Below, piece after piece: positions 24,469-33,768 of a stretch of DNA of 58,897 bases (its first letter is position 1; each line of letters begins with the position of its first letter). The position numbers and the translations under genes are program-made. Origin of the DNA: Micavibrio_A sp040381535 (lineage in GTDB: Bacteria > Pseudomonadota > Alphaproteobacteria > Micavibrionales > Micavibrionaceae); the NCBI GenBank assembly GCA_040381535.1, contig JBEIHF010000011.1:1-58897 (forward strand), read 5' to 3'. The notes under the pieces were generated by a model that saw only the letters and a program-made list of their open reading frames with translations, ran no database searches and had not been told where the DNA came from.

Positions 24469-25518
24469 ATGAACATAAACCCTAAAGAATTTTTTGAAAG
24501 CCGCGAGGAATTGCGCCGCGAATTCGTGGGAGAACATGCGGGGATGGAATTCGATCTGATCCCGCAGGGGCAGGATTGGGCATCGCGCCGTTATTTCCGC
24601 GTCCGCACCCCCGACCATACATTCATCCTTATGGAAGCCGTGCCAGACCATATCGCTACTGCGACAATGGGGCATAAACTATCGGCCTTTATCAAGGTGG
24701 ATGAACTCTTGCGTCACAAAGGCATCCACGCGCCCGAAATCATCGCCGAAGATGAGCATGAAGGTTTTATCCTTCTGGAAGATTTTGGAGATAATAGCGT
24801 GCATCACGCGCTCGACCATGGCGGAGATGCGATGAAGCTTTACAGCGCAGCGACGGATGTATTGATTTCCATGCGCGACAAGATTTCCAAAGACGATCTG
24901 TGCGATTTCCCCAAATACAAGGACAGCTATATCAGCAAAGGCCGTCAACGCATTGTGGATTGGTATGTTCCAGCTACGCGCCACGAAACGAACGGTGATG
25001 AATTATTGGCAGGGTATCTGGCGGCTTGGGACGAAGTGGCCGCCAATCTTCCGCCGCCGCGGATCGGCTTTATTCACGGTGATTTCCACGCGCAGAATTT
25101 GATGTTTCTGGAAGACGGCACCTTCGGCGTTCTGGATTTTCAGGATGCGATGGCGGGGCCGTTGCAGTATGACCTTGCCAATCTGCTCGAAAGTATTCGC
25201 CGCGATGTGCCGCCGGATATCTATGATGCGATGATGAAACGCTATAGTGGCGACGATGCTTTTAGGGCTTGGTTCCGCGTGATGGCGACGCAATTCCATT
25301 GCCGCATCATCGGTCAGGTTTTGAGATTGGCGATTGTGTCAGGCAAGAATGACCTGCTCCAATATATGCCGCGCATACAAAATTACATCGCGCGCGGTTT
25401 AAAAGACCCCATTTTGAAACCTCTGGCCGATTGGTTCAAATCCGAAAAAATAGATCTAATGGCGAAGGATTTTGATCCCGCCAAAATCAAGGGCTTTATA
25501 CGTCCTGACGCATTCTAG
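24469..25518 (+). CDS. AmgK-like anomeric sugar kinase / aminoglycoside phosphotransferase family
   Basis: A 349-residue APH-fold kinase. It resembles AmgK, which phosphorylates N-acetylmuramate or N-acetylglucosamine at the anomeric carbon in peptidoglycan recycling. Visible motifs: FILLEDFGDN in the N-lobe, the catalytic loop HGDFHAQNLM at ~203-212 and the metal-binding LDFQDAMAGPLQYDL at ~222-236, the last typical of AmgK. The usual partners (MurU, TsaE) are not adjacent. The 3' end overlaps the convergent ligase-like gene by 23 nt. Specificity is inferred from family only. Confidence 0.85.
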   Translation: MNINPKEFFESREELRREFVGEHAGMEFDLIPQGQDWASRRYFRVRTPDHTFILMEAVPDHIATATMGHKLSAFIKVDELLRHKGIHAPEIIAEDEHEGFILLEDFGDNSVHHALDHGGDAMKLYSAATDVLISMRDKISKDDLCDFPKYKDSYISKGRQRIVDWYVPATRHETNGDELLAGYLAAWDEVAANLPPPRIGFIHGDFHAQNLMFLEDGTFGVLDFQDAMAGPLQYDLANLLESIRRDVPPDIYDAMMKRYSGDDAFRAWFRVMATQFHCRIIGQVLRLAIVSGKNDLLQYMPRIQNYIARGLKDPILKPLADWFKSEKIDLMAKDFDPAKIKGFIRPDAF

Positions 25519-26800
25519 CGGGCAGGGCCAACCCCAATCCCAAGAAGAACCAGACAAAGCGTGTGTACAGTATTTCGTGGAATACCGAAATAAGCGTGAA
25601 GGCAAACAATATGAACATCAGCGACAGGCGTAATGTTTTTGAAAACTCTTCATCTTCCTTCCATGATAAAAACAGAGACTTTGAAATCTGTATATAAAAC
25701 AGCGCAAAGATCAGTAAGCCGACCGCGCCCATTTCGACCAAAATCCAAAGTGCGGTACAATCGATCACGTTGATGGCGGCGTTGGTTTTGTTTTCTTGAT
25801 GAAGCAACATGCTTCCCAATCCTGAACCCAATAGGGGGCGCGCCTGAATCATTTCGAGGGCGGAATTCAAAACACTTTTTCGAATATCATCCCCATCATA
25901 CGTCGATAGTTTGGATTTTTCCCCTTGTAAGAAGGAATATTGACTGGCGTTCAGTACGACGAGTTCAGACGGTCTTTCATGGAAAGCCGCGACGACAAAG
26001 ATGATCCCCATGAGTAACACGGCTAAAAGGCGCGACCATTTTTTGACCTTACTAAAATGGACCAATATCAATGTGGGCAAAAGAAAAAGCAGCGCTATTC
26101 CCGCAGCGCGCGACCCGTTAACCAGCAGGAATAAGGGCAAAAAGAAATAAAACCCATAGGTAAAATATTCCGGTACGGTTTTGTTATTGGAAAAGTAAAA
26201 GCAGGTCGCAAGCGCGATAGCAGCCGTACATAAAAGTGCGTAGGCGTTTCTGTTGGCCATCAATCCCGCTATGGGGAAGTCTATAAATTTGTAATATCCG
26301 ATCCATGTTTGATTGCCGGGGAATATCTGCAAGGTGGTTATGATCAGCTGATATGCAAACACCAGCAGACCAAACCCCAGAAAAACCCTCACGAAACTTT
26401 CCAGATTTTTTTGGGTGGCGTTGGTGGCAACCCATGCACCGATGCCCATTATGGCGATCAAAACAAACCAGCCACCGAATTTATTCACCAGTGCCCATCG
26501 GCTGATTTCCCCGTAGTTAAAATAGGTATGGATGAGTGCAAGGGCGAGAACGGCGGTAAGGACGGCGATCCATACATAAAGATGTTTCATGCGCCATTGC
26601 GGCCAAAAACTTTTCCTGATGAGCAGTGTCGCTAGTATAGCCGCGCCCGCGAAAGGCACGATAAGGTCGGTCAGATTGATGCGAAGGCCGAGATAGGTCG
26701 GTGAGGTGAACAGCGTGACCTGAATTTGCAACGACAGCGCTGTGACAAAACACAGCACGGCGGCGATAATATTGGTGGCTTTGTCGTTCAAACGGAGCAT
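25496..26800 (-). CDS. O-antigen ligase/polymerase-like membrane protein
   Basis: A 434-residue polytopic membrane protein with about ten to twelve hydrophobic helices. A large periplasmic loop (about residues 275-350) contains the family motif RPLLGSGLGSML, seen in Wzy polymerases and WaaL ligases. A protein of this class either polymerises surface polysaccharide or attaches it to lipid A core. No other polysaccharide genes are close by except the flippase-like gene 9 nt upstream on the same strand, with which it likely forms an operon. Confidence 0.85.
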   Translation of the reverse strand: MLRLNDKATNIIAAVLCFVTALSLQIQVTLFTSPTYLGLRINLTDLIVPFAGAAILATLLIRKSFWPQWRMKHLYVWIAVLTAVLALALIHTYFNYGEISRWALVNKFGGWFVLIAIMGIGAWVATNATQKNLESFVRVFLGFGLLVFAYQLIITTLQIFPGNQTWIGYYKFIDFPIAGLMANRNAYALLCTAAIALATCFYFSNNKTVPEYFTYGFYFFLPLFLLVNGSRAAGIALLFLLPTLILVHFSKVKKWSRLLAVLLMGIIFVVAAFHERPSELVVLNASQYSFLQGEKSKLSTYDGDDIRKSVLNSALEMIQARPLLGSGLGSMLLHQENKTNAAINVIDCTALWILVEMGAVGLLIFALFYIQISKSLFLSWKEDEEFSKTLRLSLMFILFAFTLISVFHEILYTRFVWFFLGLGLALPARMRQDV

Positions 26801-26809
26801 GCAGCCCCC

Positions 26810-27793
26810 TTATATTTTGACGTTGGCCAGTGTTTCTTTTAGGTTTTGCAGGCTGCCGAGCTTGATATTTGCGGCCATCAGTGCAGGCATGCCTGTAAGA
26901 ACGGTGGTCAGCATGCTGATCAGACCGACTTGGACGGAAACCAGAAACGCGGTCTCCATGGGCACGTTGAGCAGGCCAAGTCCGTATACGAACGCGCCCT
27001 CACGCACACCCCATCCTCCGATACTGATCGGCAGGGCGGCGACGATGGAGATGATCGGCAACACGGTCATCAATTGTAGGAAGGTAATATCGGCGCCCGT
27101 GGATTGGGTAAGGAAGAACACGGAAACGAACAAGCCCATTTGCGCGATCAGCGATATAGCCACGATTTTCCCGCACAAAAGCGGATTATTCAAAAGAACC
27201 TTTAGGTAACGCACGCCGTAACGCATGCGGCCTTTAAGTTTCGTAATTTGCGGCATGCGCAAAATAACGAAATTCAGGAACAGCGGCGCAAAGACGAACA
27301 TGGTGATGACGAAAGTACTGATCAGCGTCGAGAAGGTGGCGAAGGTTTGGTTGTCGACATTTTTGGCGAGGCCGGGGATAAACAGGGCCGCCAGAACGAT
27401 GAGCGCGCCGAGGGTCATCAAACGGTCGAACGCCGTGGCGATCAAGGTTTTGAAAACCGTGGCACCATGTTGAACGGAGAGCGCGATACGCGCCAGCATG
27501 CCGCCGATGGATGTGATGAAGATAAGATTCGCGAGTTGGCTGGTCAGGTTGATCTTCATCGCGTCCGTGAGGTTCATGTGACGTTTGCCGATGTTCAAAA
27601 GCATTTCCCAGCGGAAAGAGAGCAGTATGAACTGGATCGCCATGAACAGGGTGGCATAGGCCCAAGCGGAGGCGCGTATATGCTCGGCCAGATCCTCGAT
27701 AATACGCCCGTCCATTCTTATGACAAGCGCAATAAGAATAGAAAACGACACGAGTATTTTGAACGGCAAATTTAAATTTTTAAAACGTTTCAT
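26810..27793 (-). CDS. Flippase-like / lysylphosphatidylglycerol synthase transmembrane-type protein
   Basis: A 327-residue inner-membrane protein with about eight helices, of the UPF0104/AglD-type family (the membrane half of MprF). It has the characteristic glycine-rich SIGGWGVREGAFVYGL segment near residues 255-272. Family members move lipid-linked substrates across the membrane or accompany glycosyltransferases. It lies 9 nt upstream of the O-antigen-ligase-like gene, suggesting a joint role in envelope polysaccharide or lipid transport (inference). Confidence 0.85.
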   Translation of the reverse strand: MKRFKNLNLPFKILVSFSILIALVIRMDGRIIEDLAEHIRASAWAYATLFMAIQFILLSFRWEMLLNIGKRHMNLTDAMKINLTSQLANLIFITSIGGMLARIALSVQHGATVFKTLIATAFDRLMTLGALIVLAALFIPGLAKNVDNQTFATFSTLISTFVITMFVFAPLFLNFVILRMPQITKLKGRMRYGVRYLKVLLNNPLLCGKIVAISLIAQMGLFVSVFFLTQSTGADITFLQLMTVLPIISIVAALPISIGGWGVREGAFVYGLGLLNVPMETAFLVSVQVGLISMLTTVLTGMPALMAANIKLGSLQNLKETLANVKI

Positions 27794-27954
27794 AATCGAT
27801 CTTTTTGTCTTAATACCAAGCAGTTCTTTATAAATTTAGTTCCTGATTCAAACAAGGATGAATTTGGAGGAAAGGGCGGAGATTCAGCTTTTCAGCGGAA
27901 TTCCGATGTGATTACTTATCATGCCTTGCATTAAAGCATACAAAAAGAGGATTT

Positions 27955-29178
27955 ATGTCGATTATCTCTGACCGTCTGGGCCGAATCAAACCATCCGCTA
28001 CACTTGCCGTGACCGCGAAAGCGGCCGCGTTGAAAGCGGAGGGAAAGGACATTATCGGCCTAGGCGCGGGTGAGCCGGACTTTGACACTCCGGAGTTCAT
28101 CAAGGACGCCGCGAAAGAGGCAATGGACAAAGGCCAGACAAAATACACGAACGTGGATGGCACTCCCGCATTGAAAGACGCGATCATCGCCAAATTCAAA
28201 CGCGACAACTACCTAACCTACACGCGTGAGCAGATCATCGTCGGAACCGGCGGCAAACAGGTTTTGTACAACGCGTTTATGGCGACGTTGAATGCAGGCG
28301 ACGAAGTCATCATCCCCGCGCCGTATTGGGTGTCTTATCCCGATATGGTTATCTTGGGTGAGGGCACACCTGTATTCGTGGAATGCACCATCAAGAACAA
28401 TTTTAAACTGACGGGCGAACAGCTCGACAAGGCGATCACCAAAAAAACCAAATGGGTGATTTTGAATTCGCCTTCCAACCCTTCGGGCGCGGGCTATACC
28501 AAACCCGAAATGAAAGCATTGACCGACGTGCTTCTAAATCACCCCCATGTCTGGGTGATGACGGATGATATGTATGAACATCTGGTCTATGACGGGTTTG
28601 AATTCTGTACGCCCGCGCAAATCGAACCGAAACTCTACGACCGCACGCTCACCGTGAATGGCGTGTCCAAAGCCTATTCCATGACGGGCTGGCGCATAGG
28701 TTACGCAGGCGGCCCCAAAGAACTCATTAAGGCGATGGCCTCGGTGCAGGGGCATTCCACGTCCAACCCGTCTTCCATCTCGCAGGCCGCCGCGGTGGCC
28801 GCCTTGAACGGCGATCAGAGCTTTCTAAAGGAATGGGTAAAATCATTCTCTGAACGCCGCGACCTCGTTGTGTCCATGCTCAATCAAGCCACGGGGATTA
28901 AATGTCCGCGGCCCGAAGGCGCGTTCTATGTGTATCCGTCCTGTGCGGAATGTATTGGCAAAGTGACGCCCGATGGTAAAACCATCGAGAGCGATTCTGA
29001 TTTTGTGACGTATCTATTGGAGTCCGAGGGCGTGGCTACCGTGCAGGGCGTGGCCTTCGGCCTCTCTCCCCACTTCCGCATTTCCTACGCCACGTCGGCC
29101 CAGGCCTTGGAAGAGGCGTGCCGTCGCATCCAGAAGGCCTGTGCGGCTTTGCGCGGCGAGGCGCGGGCTGTCGCTTAA
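27955..29178 (+). CDS. aatA: Aspartate aminotransferase, class I pyridoxal-phosphate enzyme
   Basis: A 407-residue PLP enzyme interconverting aspartate/2-oxoglutarate with oxaloacetate/glutamate. Its sequence matches the Ib subgroup common in alphaproteobacteria (aatA). Features: GLGAGEPDFDTPEF at the N-terminus, the PLP-phosphate site GTGGKQVLYNAF, NSPSNPSGAGYT in the active site, the Schiff-base lysine K239 in SKAYSMTGWRIGYAGG and the substrate carboxylate Arg in PHFRISYA. AGAGG-like sequence precedes the ATG. Its last 165 nt are overlapped by the convergent hydrolase frame. Confidence 0.95.
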   Translation: MSIISDRLGRIKPSATLAVTAKAAALKAEGKDIIGLGAGEPDFDTPEFIKDAAKEAMDKGQTKYTNVDGTPALKDAIIAKFKRDNYLTYTREQIIVGTGGKQVLYNAFMATLNAGDEVIIPAPYWVSYPDMVILGEGTPVFVECTIKNNFKLTGEQLDKAITKKTKWVILNSPSNPSGAGYTKPEMKALTDVLLNHPHVWVMTDDMYEHLVYDGFEFCTPAQIEPKLYDRTLTVNGVSKAYSMTGWRIGYAGGPKELIKAMASVQGHSTSNPSSISQAAAVAALNGDQSFLKEWVKSFSERRDLVVSMLNQATGIKCPRPEGAFYVYPSCAECIGKVTPDGKTIESDSDFVTYLLESEGVATVQGVAFGLSPHFRISYATSAQALEEACRRIQKACAALRGEARAVA

Positions 29179-30132
29179 AAATTCTGCTAGGCCGACACGT
29201 TCCAAAAACTTCTCTACGATCTTTGCATGGATGGGGTAATGCCCGCCTTTGGGCACGATTTCCAGCGCGGCATTGCTTTGGTGCGCCAGATCGATGGATG
29301 TCAGCGCGCTGGCGAACGGATCATCGCGTCCGACGACATAGGTCGCGGGGATCGTGGTATTTTTTGGCTTGGCTGCTTTGCTGAAGGCGGATATAAGCGC
29401 GCGGCCCCAATGTTGCACTTCGAGAATCTGTCCGTAGGTCGGGCTGATATCCTGTCCCGTTTTGGTAAAGGGTTCGGTAGCGGCTTTGAAAGCCAGATAC
29501 ACTTTTCCGAAGAATGTTTCATGCGGTTTGAGATCGGCGTTCATGTGCGCGTATTTGTCGAACACCCAGCGTATGGGGGCGAGGGAATGTTTCAAGGAAA
29601 CATTCGTCGCATCGAAATAGGGCGCGATGTGCGTTACTTCTTTGTAACACTCCAAAATCTTCGCGTTCGTTTCGGGATTTTGTTCCAGCGCCTTGAAAAT
29701 CTGGCCGCCCGTGGAATGCGTGAATGCGTAACGAGGCAATTTGGAATTAAATAATTTGTTGGCGGGGGATTCCGGCTCGGTGAAGAAACCTTCGCCTGCC
29801 GTGATGAAGTGCGGCATGAAGGGTAAATCGCTTTTGTGCGGCGGCAACGCCATCCAGATAACCGAAATGCCGGCATCGTTCATTTGTTTTAATTCTTTGG
29901 CGCGCAACGCGGTGTAGGAATTTAAGCCCGTGCAGGCGACAACAACCGCGCGTTCGTTTTCCGCGCGGGAAACGAAGAAGGGGACATCAAGGCCTTTATG
30001 ATGAAACGTTCCGCCTTCGGTGGCTTCAGCGGCTTCGGGAAACAGGGGGGCGAAATTTAGGGCAGGCTTAGCGTCGGATAAGTTCGTTTCAAAATAGGTC
30101 TTGGTATTTGCGTTGGTCCGCAATCTATCCAT
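29014..30132 (-). CDS. Alpha/beta hydrolase with an antisense-overlapping C-terminus
   Basis: A 372-residue serine hydrolase-like protein. The nucleophile elbow THSTGG places Ser140. The oxyanion region is VACTGLNSYTA, an acid is likely in VVGRDDPFA, and the catalytic His is in GGHYPIHAKIVEKF near residue 308. The substrate is unknown (lysophospholipase or esterase types are possible). The final ~55 residues are encoded entirely antisense to the aspartate aminotransferase gene and look non-native (Arg/Gly/Ala-rich), as if the original stop near 29180 was lost. The patatin phospholipase gene lies next to it on the same strand. Confidence 0.8.
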   Translation of the reverse strand: MDRLRTNANTKTYFETNLSDAKPALNFAPLFPEAAEATEGGTFHHKGLDVPFFVSRAENERAVVVACTGLNSYTALRAKELKQMNDAGISVIWMALPPHKSDLPFMPHFITAGEGFFTEPESPANKLFNSKLPRYAFTHSTGGQIFKALEQNPETNAKILECYKEVTHIAPYFDATNVSLKHSLAPIRWVFDKYAHMNADLKPHETFFGKVYLAFKAATEPFTKTGQDISPTYGQILEVQHWGRALISAFSKAAKPKNTTIPATYVVGRDDPFASALTSIDLAHQSNAALEIVPKGGHYPIHAKIVEKFLERVGLAEFLSDSPRLAAQSRTGLLDATARLFQGLGRRGVGNAEVGREAEGHALHGSHALGLQ

Positions 30133-30232
30133 CTATCACTCTCTGCTCTCAAGTCATTACGACTCAAAAGTATTAATAATTTATCAACATTTATTATTAA
30201 CTTCTAAATTATTCTGTGCTGGACCGCACAAA

Positions 30233-31468
30233 TCACTTCTTGAAGTAAGACCAGATTTTGCCCCAGCGGGAGGGCTTAACCGCCTTCATCCACGTCTTTT
30301 TATTATCGTGATGGCGCACCAGAAGGTCGCACACTGATTGGTATCTGCCACGGTTTTCTTCGATTATTGCATCTGCGAAGTCTTTTAAATTTTTCATGTT
30401 TTCGGGGCTGCCGTCATCTATCTGCATGCTGGGGAATGCGGCGTCGCGGTCCACGGTCAGGGACTTGTTGAACAAGAACAAATTGCCTTTCATTTCTTCT
30501 TCGAACGTGTCCAGAAGGGCGGACTCCGTTGCATGGAAGAAGATGTTGATGAGGGGCAGGTCGTTAACCGGGTCGACGACGCCGAGCGAACCGAAGCGGT
30601 TCCATTCTTCTTTCTTGATCGATTTGTTCGTAAAGCCCGTACCCAGACCGATCATGATGACGTCCTGCTGGGGAAGCAAATGTGGTTTGAGCGCGCCGAG
30701 ATAAGTCATCGCAGGGCTGTCGAAGATGCTCCCGTCGATCGCCGTGTATTCGTGCGGGTGGGTATGGTCCGGCCAGCGCGCCTGAAAATAATGGCATGGG
30801 AAATAGGTGGGCGCGGCGGTCGTTGCCATCACGGCGTCATACAAGGATACATCGAGCGTTTTGTGGCGTGCGCCCACAATGCCGTTGATCTTGATATTCT
30901 TCATCCAAAGCGCATGACCGGCCGTGTCCATGAAATTGTTGCGCGTGTGCATGGGCGAGGCGGCAATTTCGCCCGTGTCGGTTTTGATGCGCATTTGCGC
31001 GCCGTCGATATTGTAGGCGGATATAATCAAACTTTTCAGCGAGTCATTCAAACGCGCATCGCCATAGAGCGCTTTGAGTGCGCGCCCCAAATTCATCGGG
31101 TTGTAATGCCCGTGATCGAGAATGGAGTTCAGGTGCGATAGGCGCATCGTACGGTTGTTGAAATCGTGGATCAGGCCGCGCAGATCGCGGAAACGATCGG
31201 GCGGGAAGATCCGCTCTGCTTCGCGCTCGTAAAAGCGCACGAGGTGGCGGGCGCGGTATTTCGGCTGGGAAGAGTTCTCGGGATTCCGTAAAGTCAGCGC
31301 AGCGTTGAGAATGGCGCCTGTTGAGGACCCTGCGAACACGTCGATCATGTCCGCCATACGCAGACCAGTATCCTGTTCTATATGGGCCATGATCTGCGCT
31401 GGAATGATACCGCGCAGGCCGCCGCCATAATTGAAGAGGGTAACAATCGGGGGTGGTTTATCGAACAA
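30233..31468 (-). CDS. Patatin-like phospholipase
   Basis: A 411-residue lipid acyl hydrolase of the patatin family using a Ser-Asp dyad. It has the oxyanion hole GGGLRG at residues 15-20, nucleophile motif GSSTG (Ser49) and Asp in AIDGSIFDSPA (DGS replaces the more common DGG/DGA). There is no signal peptide, so it is cytoplasmic or secreted by another route. It sits upstream of the alpha/beta hydrolase gene on the same strand with a 100-nt gap. A terminator at 31574 separates it from the sRNA and vtlR. Confidence 0.92.
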   Translation of the reverse strand: MFDKPPPIVTLFNYGGGLRGIIPAQIMAHIEQDTGLRMADMIDVFAGSSTGAILNAALTLRNPENSSQPKYRARHLVRFYEREAERIFPPDRFRDLRGLIHDFNNRTMRLSHLNSILDHGHYNPMNLGRALKALYGDARLNDSLKSLIISAYNIDGAQMRIKTDTGEIAASPMHTRNNFMDTAGHALWMKNIKINGIVGARHKTLDVSLYDAVMATTAAPTYFPCHYFQARWPDHTHPHEYTAIDGSIFDSPAMTYLGALKPHLLPQQDVIMIGLGTGFTNKSIKKEEWNRFGSLGVVDPVNDLPLINIFFHATESALLDTFEEEMKGNLFLFNKSLTVDRDAAFPSMQIDDGSPENMKNLKDFADAIIEENRGRYQSVCDLLVRHHDNKKTWMKAVKPSRWGKIWSYFKK

Positions 31469-31573
31469 GAAGGAGCCGCCTTGGAAGTGACTTTTTTAGT
31501 TATGAATCAATTATATCGCCAACGCATGGCAATCACCAAGGGTTCGGTGTGTTGCGGGGCAAGAAATGGGCAG

Positions 31574-31598
31574 AAAAAAACCGGGCACAAGGCCCGGC
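31574..31598 (-). terminator. Rho-independent terminator of the sRNA
   Basis: On the minus strand CCGGGC-CTTGT-GCCCGG followed by seven T residues. It ends the sRNA and also any read-through from vtlR-trxB before the patatin gene. Confidence 0.92.
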
Positions 31599-31666
31599 GA
31601 GTTGAACAGGGAGGTTTCACGTCTGGGAGACGTAGGATCCGAAGACCCCATCAACCCGAAGGTTGC
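31574..31666 (-). ncRNA. abcR: AbcR-like (alpha-r15) trans-acting small RNA
   Basis: A ~93-nt RNA gene in the gap downstream of vtlR. The -10 box TATAAA (31678-31673) is followed by stem-loop 1, CAACC-TTCG-GGTTG (31665-31652), then the hairpin ACGTC-TCCCA-GACGT (31633-31619) presenting an anti-Shine-Dalgarno loop, then a single-stranded ACCTCCCT, and finally a strong terminator. Two CU-rich anti-SD motifs plus adjacency to a VtlR/LsrB regulator are hallmarks of AbcR sRNAs, which with Hfq repress ABC-transporter mRNAs in other alphaproteobacteria. The weak -35 fits activator dependence. The 5' end is predicted, not known. Confidence 0.75.
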
Positions 31667-31762
31667 GGACTGTTTATATGATAATTCAGGGGTTTGGTCT
31701 ATATAATTCTTAAGGCAGACCTGAGGGCCAGCTATGCAAAAAACGCATAGATTTCCGTAAGT

Positions 31763-32653
31763 CTAAAACTTTGTTTCACCAACGCTTTTCAAAAGGAAAT
31801 CCTTAAAGATCCCAATACGCTTGGAATGGCGGCGTTCCTCGGGATAAACGAAGTAAATGTCCACGGGTGGCCTGACGGTATCAGGAAGAATTTGAACGAT
31901 CTCGGAGTCCTTGGCGACCATGTAATCCGGCAGGGCGGCGATGCCGGTTCCGGCCTTTACGGTCTCGAAAATCGCATAAATCGAGTTCATCATCACCGTT
32001 TCATGGTTTGATTCGCCCTCTATTTCCGCCACGCGGAACAGCCAGTTGGGGTCCGCGAACGGGGCGGGCACATTGTCGGGATATCCGATCAGCGTATGCT
32101 TTTTCAGTTCCTTCACAGTCTTGGGCGTACCGCGCTCCTTCAGATAGCTCTTGGAGGCGCAGATATGGAAGTTGATGCTGGCCAGCTGGCGCTGGATCAG
32201 ATCGGGCTGCTCGGGCTTGTAAAGGCGAATGGCGGCATCGGCTTCGCGCATGCCCAAATTCAAAATGCGGTCATCAAGCAGCATGGTGAGTTGAATGTCC
32301 GGATATTCTTTTTTCAGTTGTGCGAGTCTGGGGGCAAGCCAGGTCGAACCGATAAATTCGGCGACGGTAATACGAAGCGGTCCTTCACCCAGTTGTTTGG
32401 AATCCGCAAGCTGTCCTTCGATCATCGCAAGCTTGCCGAATATTTCGGACGCCGCCTTGTGAAGCAGTTCACCTTCTTCGGTTAAAATCAATCCGCGCGC
32501 GTGGCGGTGAAAGAGGGTGATGGCGATGGATTCTTCCAGCGTGCTGATCTGGCGCGATACGGCAGATTGCGAAAGATTGATGCTTTCACCCGCATGCGTA
32601 AAGCTACCTGCTTCGGCAACGGCGTAAAAAATTCTAAGTTTGTCCCAATCCAT
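31763..32653 (-). CDS. vtlR: LysR-type regulator, VtlR/LsrB orthologue
   Basis: A 296-residue LysR-family transcription factor. The N-terminal winged helix-turn-helix (residues 1-65: DWDKLRIFYAVAEAGSFT, SQSAVSRQIS) and the RHARGLILTEEGELL segment closely match VtlR/LsrB of Rhizobiales. A periplasmic-binding-like effector domain follows, with MREADAAIRL and the C-terminal YFVYPEERRHSKRI. In relatives this protein activates the abcR sRNA genes and redox or transport genes. Here it lies 3 nt after trxB and directly before the AbcR-like sRNA, the same order as in Sinorhizobium, so orthology is likely. Confidence 0.87.
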   Translation of the reverse strand: MDWDKLRIFYAVAEAGSFTHAGESINLSQSAVSRQISTLEESIAITLFHRHARGLILTEEGELLHKAASEIFGKLAMIEGQLADSKQLGEGPLRITVAEFIGSTWLAPRLAQLKKEYPDIQLTMLLDDRILNLGMREADAAIRLYKPEQPDLIQRQLASINFHICASKSYLKERGTPKTVKELKKHTLIGYPDNVPAPFADPNWLFRVAEIEGESNHETVMMNSIYAIFETVKAGTGIAALPDYMVAKDSEIVQILPDTVRPPVDIYFVYPEERRHSKRIGIFKDFLLKSVGETKF

Positions 32654-32656
32654 GTC

Positions 32657-33655
32657 TTACTCCGCAGCCTGTTTTGTTTCGTGCGCCGATTCCAGAACGG
32701 TCAGATAACGGTCCGCTTCCAGCGCCGCCATACATCCCATGCCTGCGGCGGTCACGGCCTGACGCCACAACTTGTCTTTAACGTCGCCTGCGGCATAAAC
32801 GCCTTCGATGCTGGTCGCCGTGGAATCCGGTGCGGTGATGACATAGCCTTCATTGTCGAGCGGCAATTTGCCTTTGACGAGTTCGTTCGCTGGGTCATGC
32901 CCGATCGCGACGAACATGCCGTCCAATTGGATTTCGGATGTTTTGCCGTTGGTGGTGTCTTTCAAGACAAGTCCCGTAACACCGGGTACGTCGCCTTCGC
33001 CGCGGCGCACGCCTTTGACTTCTTCCACGGTTGCGTTCCAGATAACGTGGACGTTCTTTTTGGCAAACAAACGGTCTTGCGCGATTTTTTCGGCGCGGAG
33101 TTTGTCGCGGCGGTGGATGAGGGTGACGCTCTCGCAGATGTTCGAAAGGAACAATGCTTCTTCGACCGCGGAATTGCCGCCGCCGACCACGGCAACTTTC
33201 TTGTTCTTGTAGAAAAACCCGTCGCACGTGGCACAAGCCGATACACCCATATTGCGGAATTCTTTTTCGCTTGGTAAGCCGAGCCAGCGCGCCTTCGCTC
33301 CCGTGCAAAGAATGATGGTGTCTGCGGTTAATACTTTGCCGCTATCGCAGGTGGCGACAAACGGACGTTTGCTGAAATCGACGTCTGTGACGAGGTCGTA
33401 TATCATGTGCGTACCGACATGCTGGGCTTGCGCTTGCATTTGTTCGACGAGCCATGGGCCCTGGATCGGGTCTTTGAATCCCGGATAGTTTTCGACATCG
33501 GTTGTTATGGTCAATTGGCCGCCGGGCTCCAACCCTAGAATTTGGATCGGCTTTAAATTGGCGCGCGCAGCATAAATGGCGGCGGTGTAGCCGGCAGGGC
33601 CGGAACCGATGATGAGGACTTTGGTATGGGCAGTATCAGTGGCGGGCGACGTCAT
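32657..33655 (-). CDS. trxB: Thioredoxin reductase
   Basis: A 332-residue NADPH-dependent flavoenzyme that reduces thioredoxin. It has the FAD-binding GSGPAGYTAAIYAARA near residue 18, the redox-active CATC near residues 140-143 in SACATCDGFFY, the NADPH-binding VVGGGNSAVEEALFL and the second FAD site IEGVYAAGDVKDKLWRQA. The length is standard. It is the first gene of a trxB-vtlR-sRNA cassette. Confidence 0.97.
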   Translation of the reverse strand: MTSPATDTAHTKVLIIGSGPAGYTAAIYAARANLKPIQILGLEPGGQLTITTDVENYPGFKDPIQGPWLVEQMQAQAQHVGTHMIYDLVTDVDFSKRPFVATCDSGKVLTADTIILCTGAKARWLGLPSEKEFRNMGVSACATCDGFFYKNKKVAVVGGGNSAVEEALFLSNICESVTLIHRRDKLRAEKIAQDRLFAKKNVHVIWNATVEEVKGVRRGEGDVPGVTGLVLKDTTNGKTSEIQLDGMFVAIGHDPANELVKGKLPLDNEGYVITAPDSTATSIEGVYAAGDVKDKLWRQAVTAAGMGCMAALEADRYLTVLESAHETKQAAE

Positions 33656-33711
33656 TTAACTCTCTCGATGGGGTTTGTAAAAGTAATATAGATCGGCCTT
33701 GGGACGGTAAA

Positions 33712-33733
33712 GGGGGTATGGCCATTTACCCCC
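33712..33733 (-). terminator. Weak terminator after the ELM1-family gene
   Basis: On the minus strand GGGGGTA-AATGGCCA-TACCCCC followed by CTTTACC. The stem is strong and the T-run short. It lies between the ELM1-family stop (33769) and trxB. Confidence 0.45.
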
Positions 33734-33768
33734 ATGCGTAGCGGCCAATTCCCGCCGTTTATAAGCGA

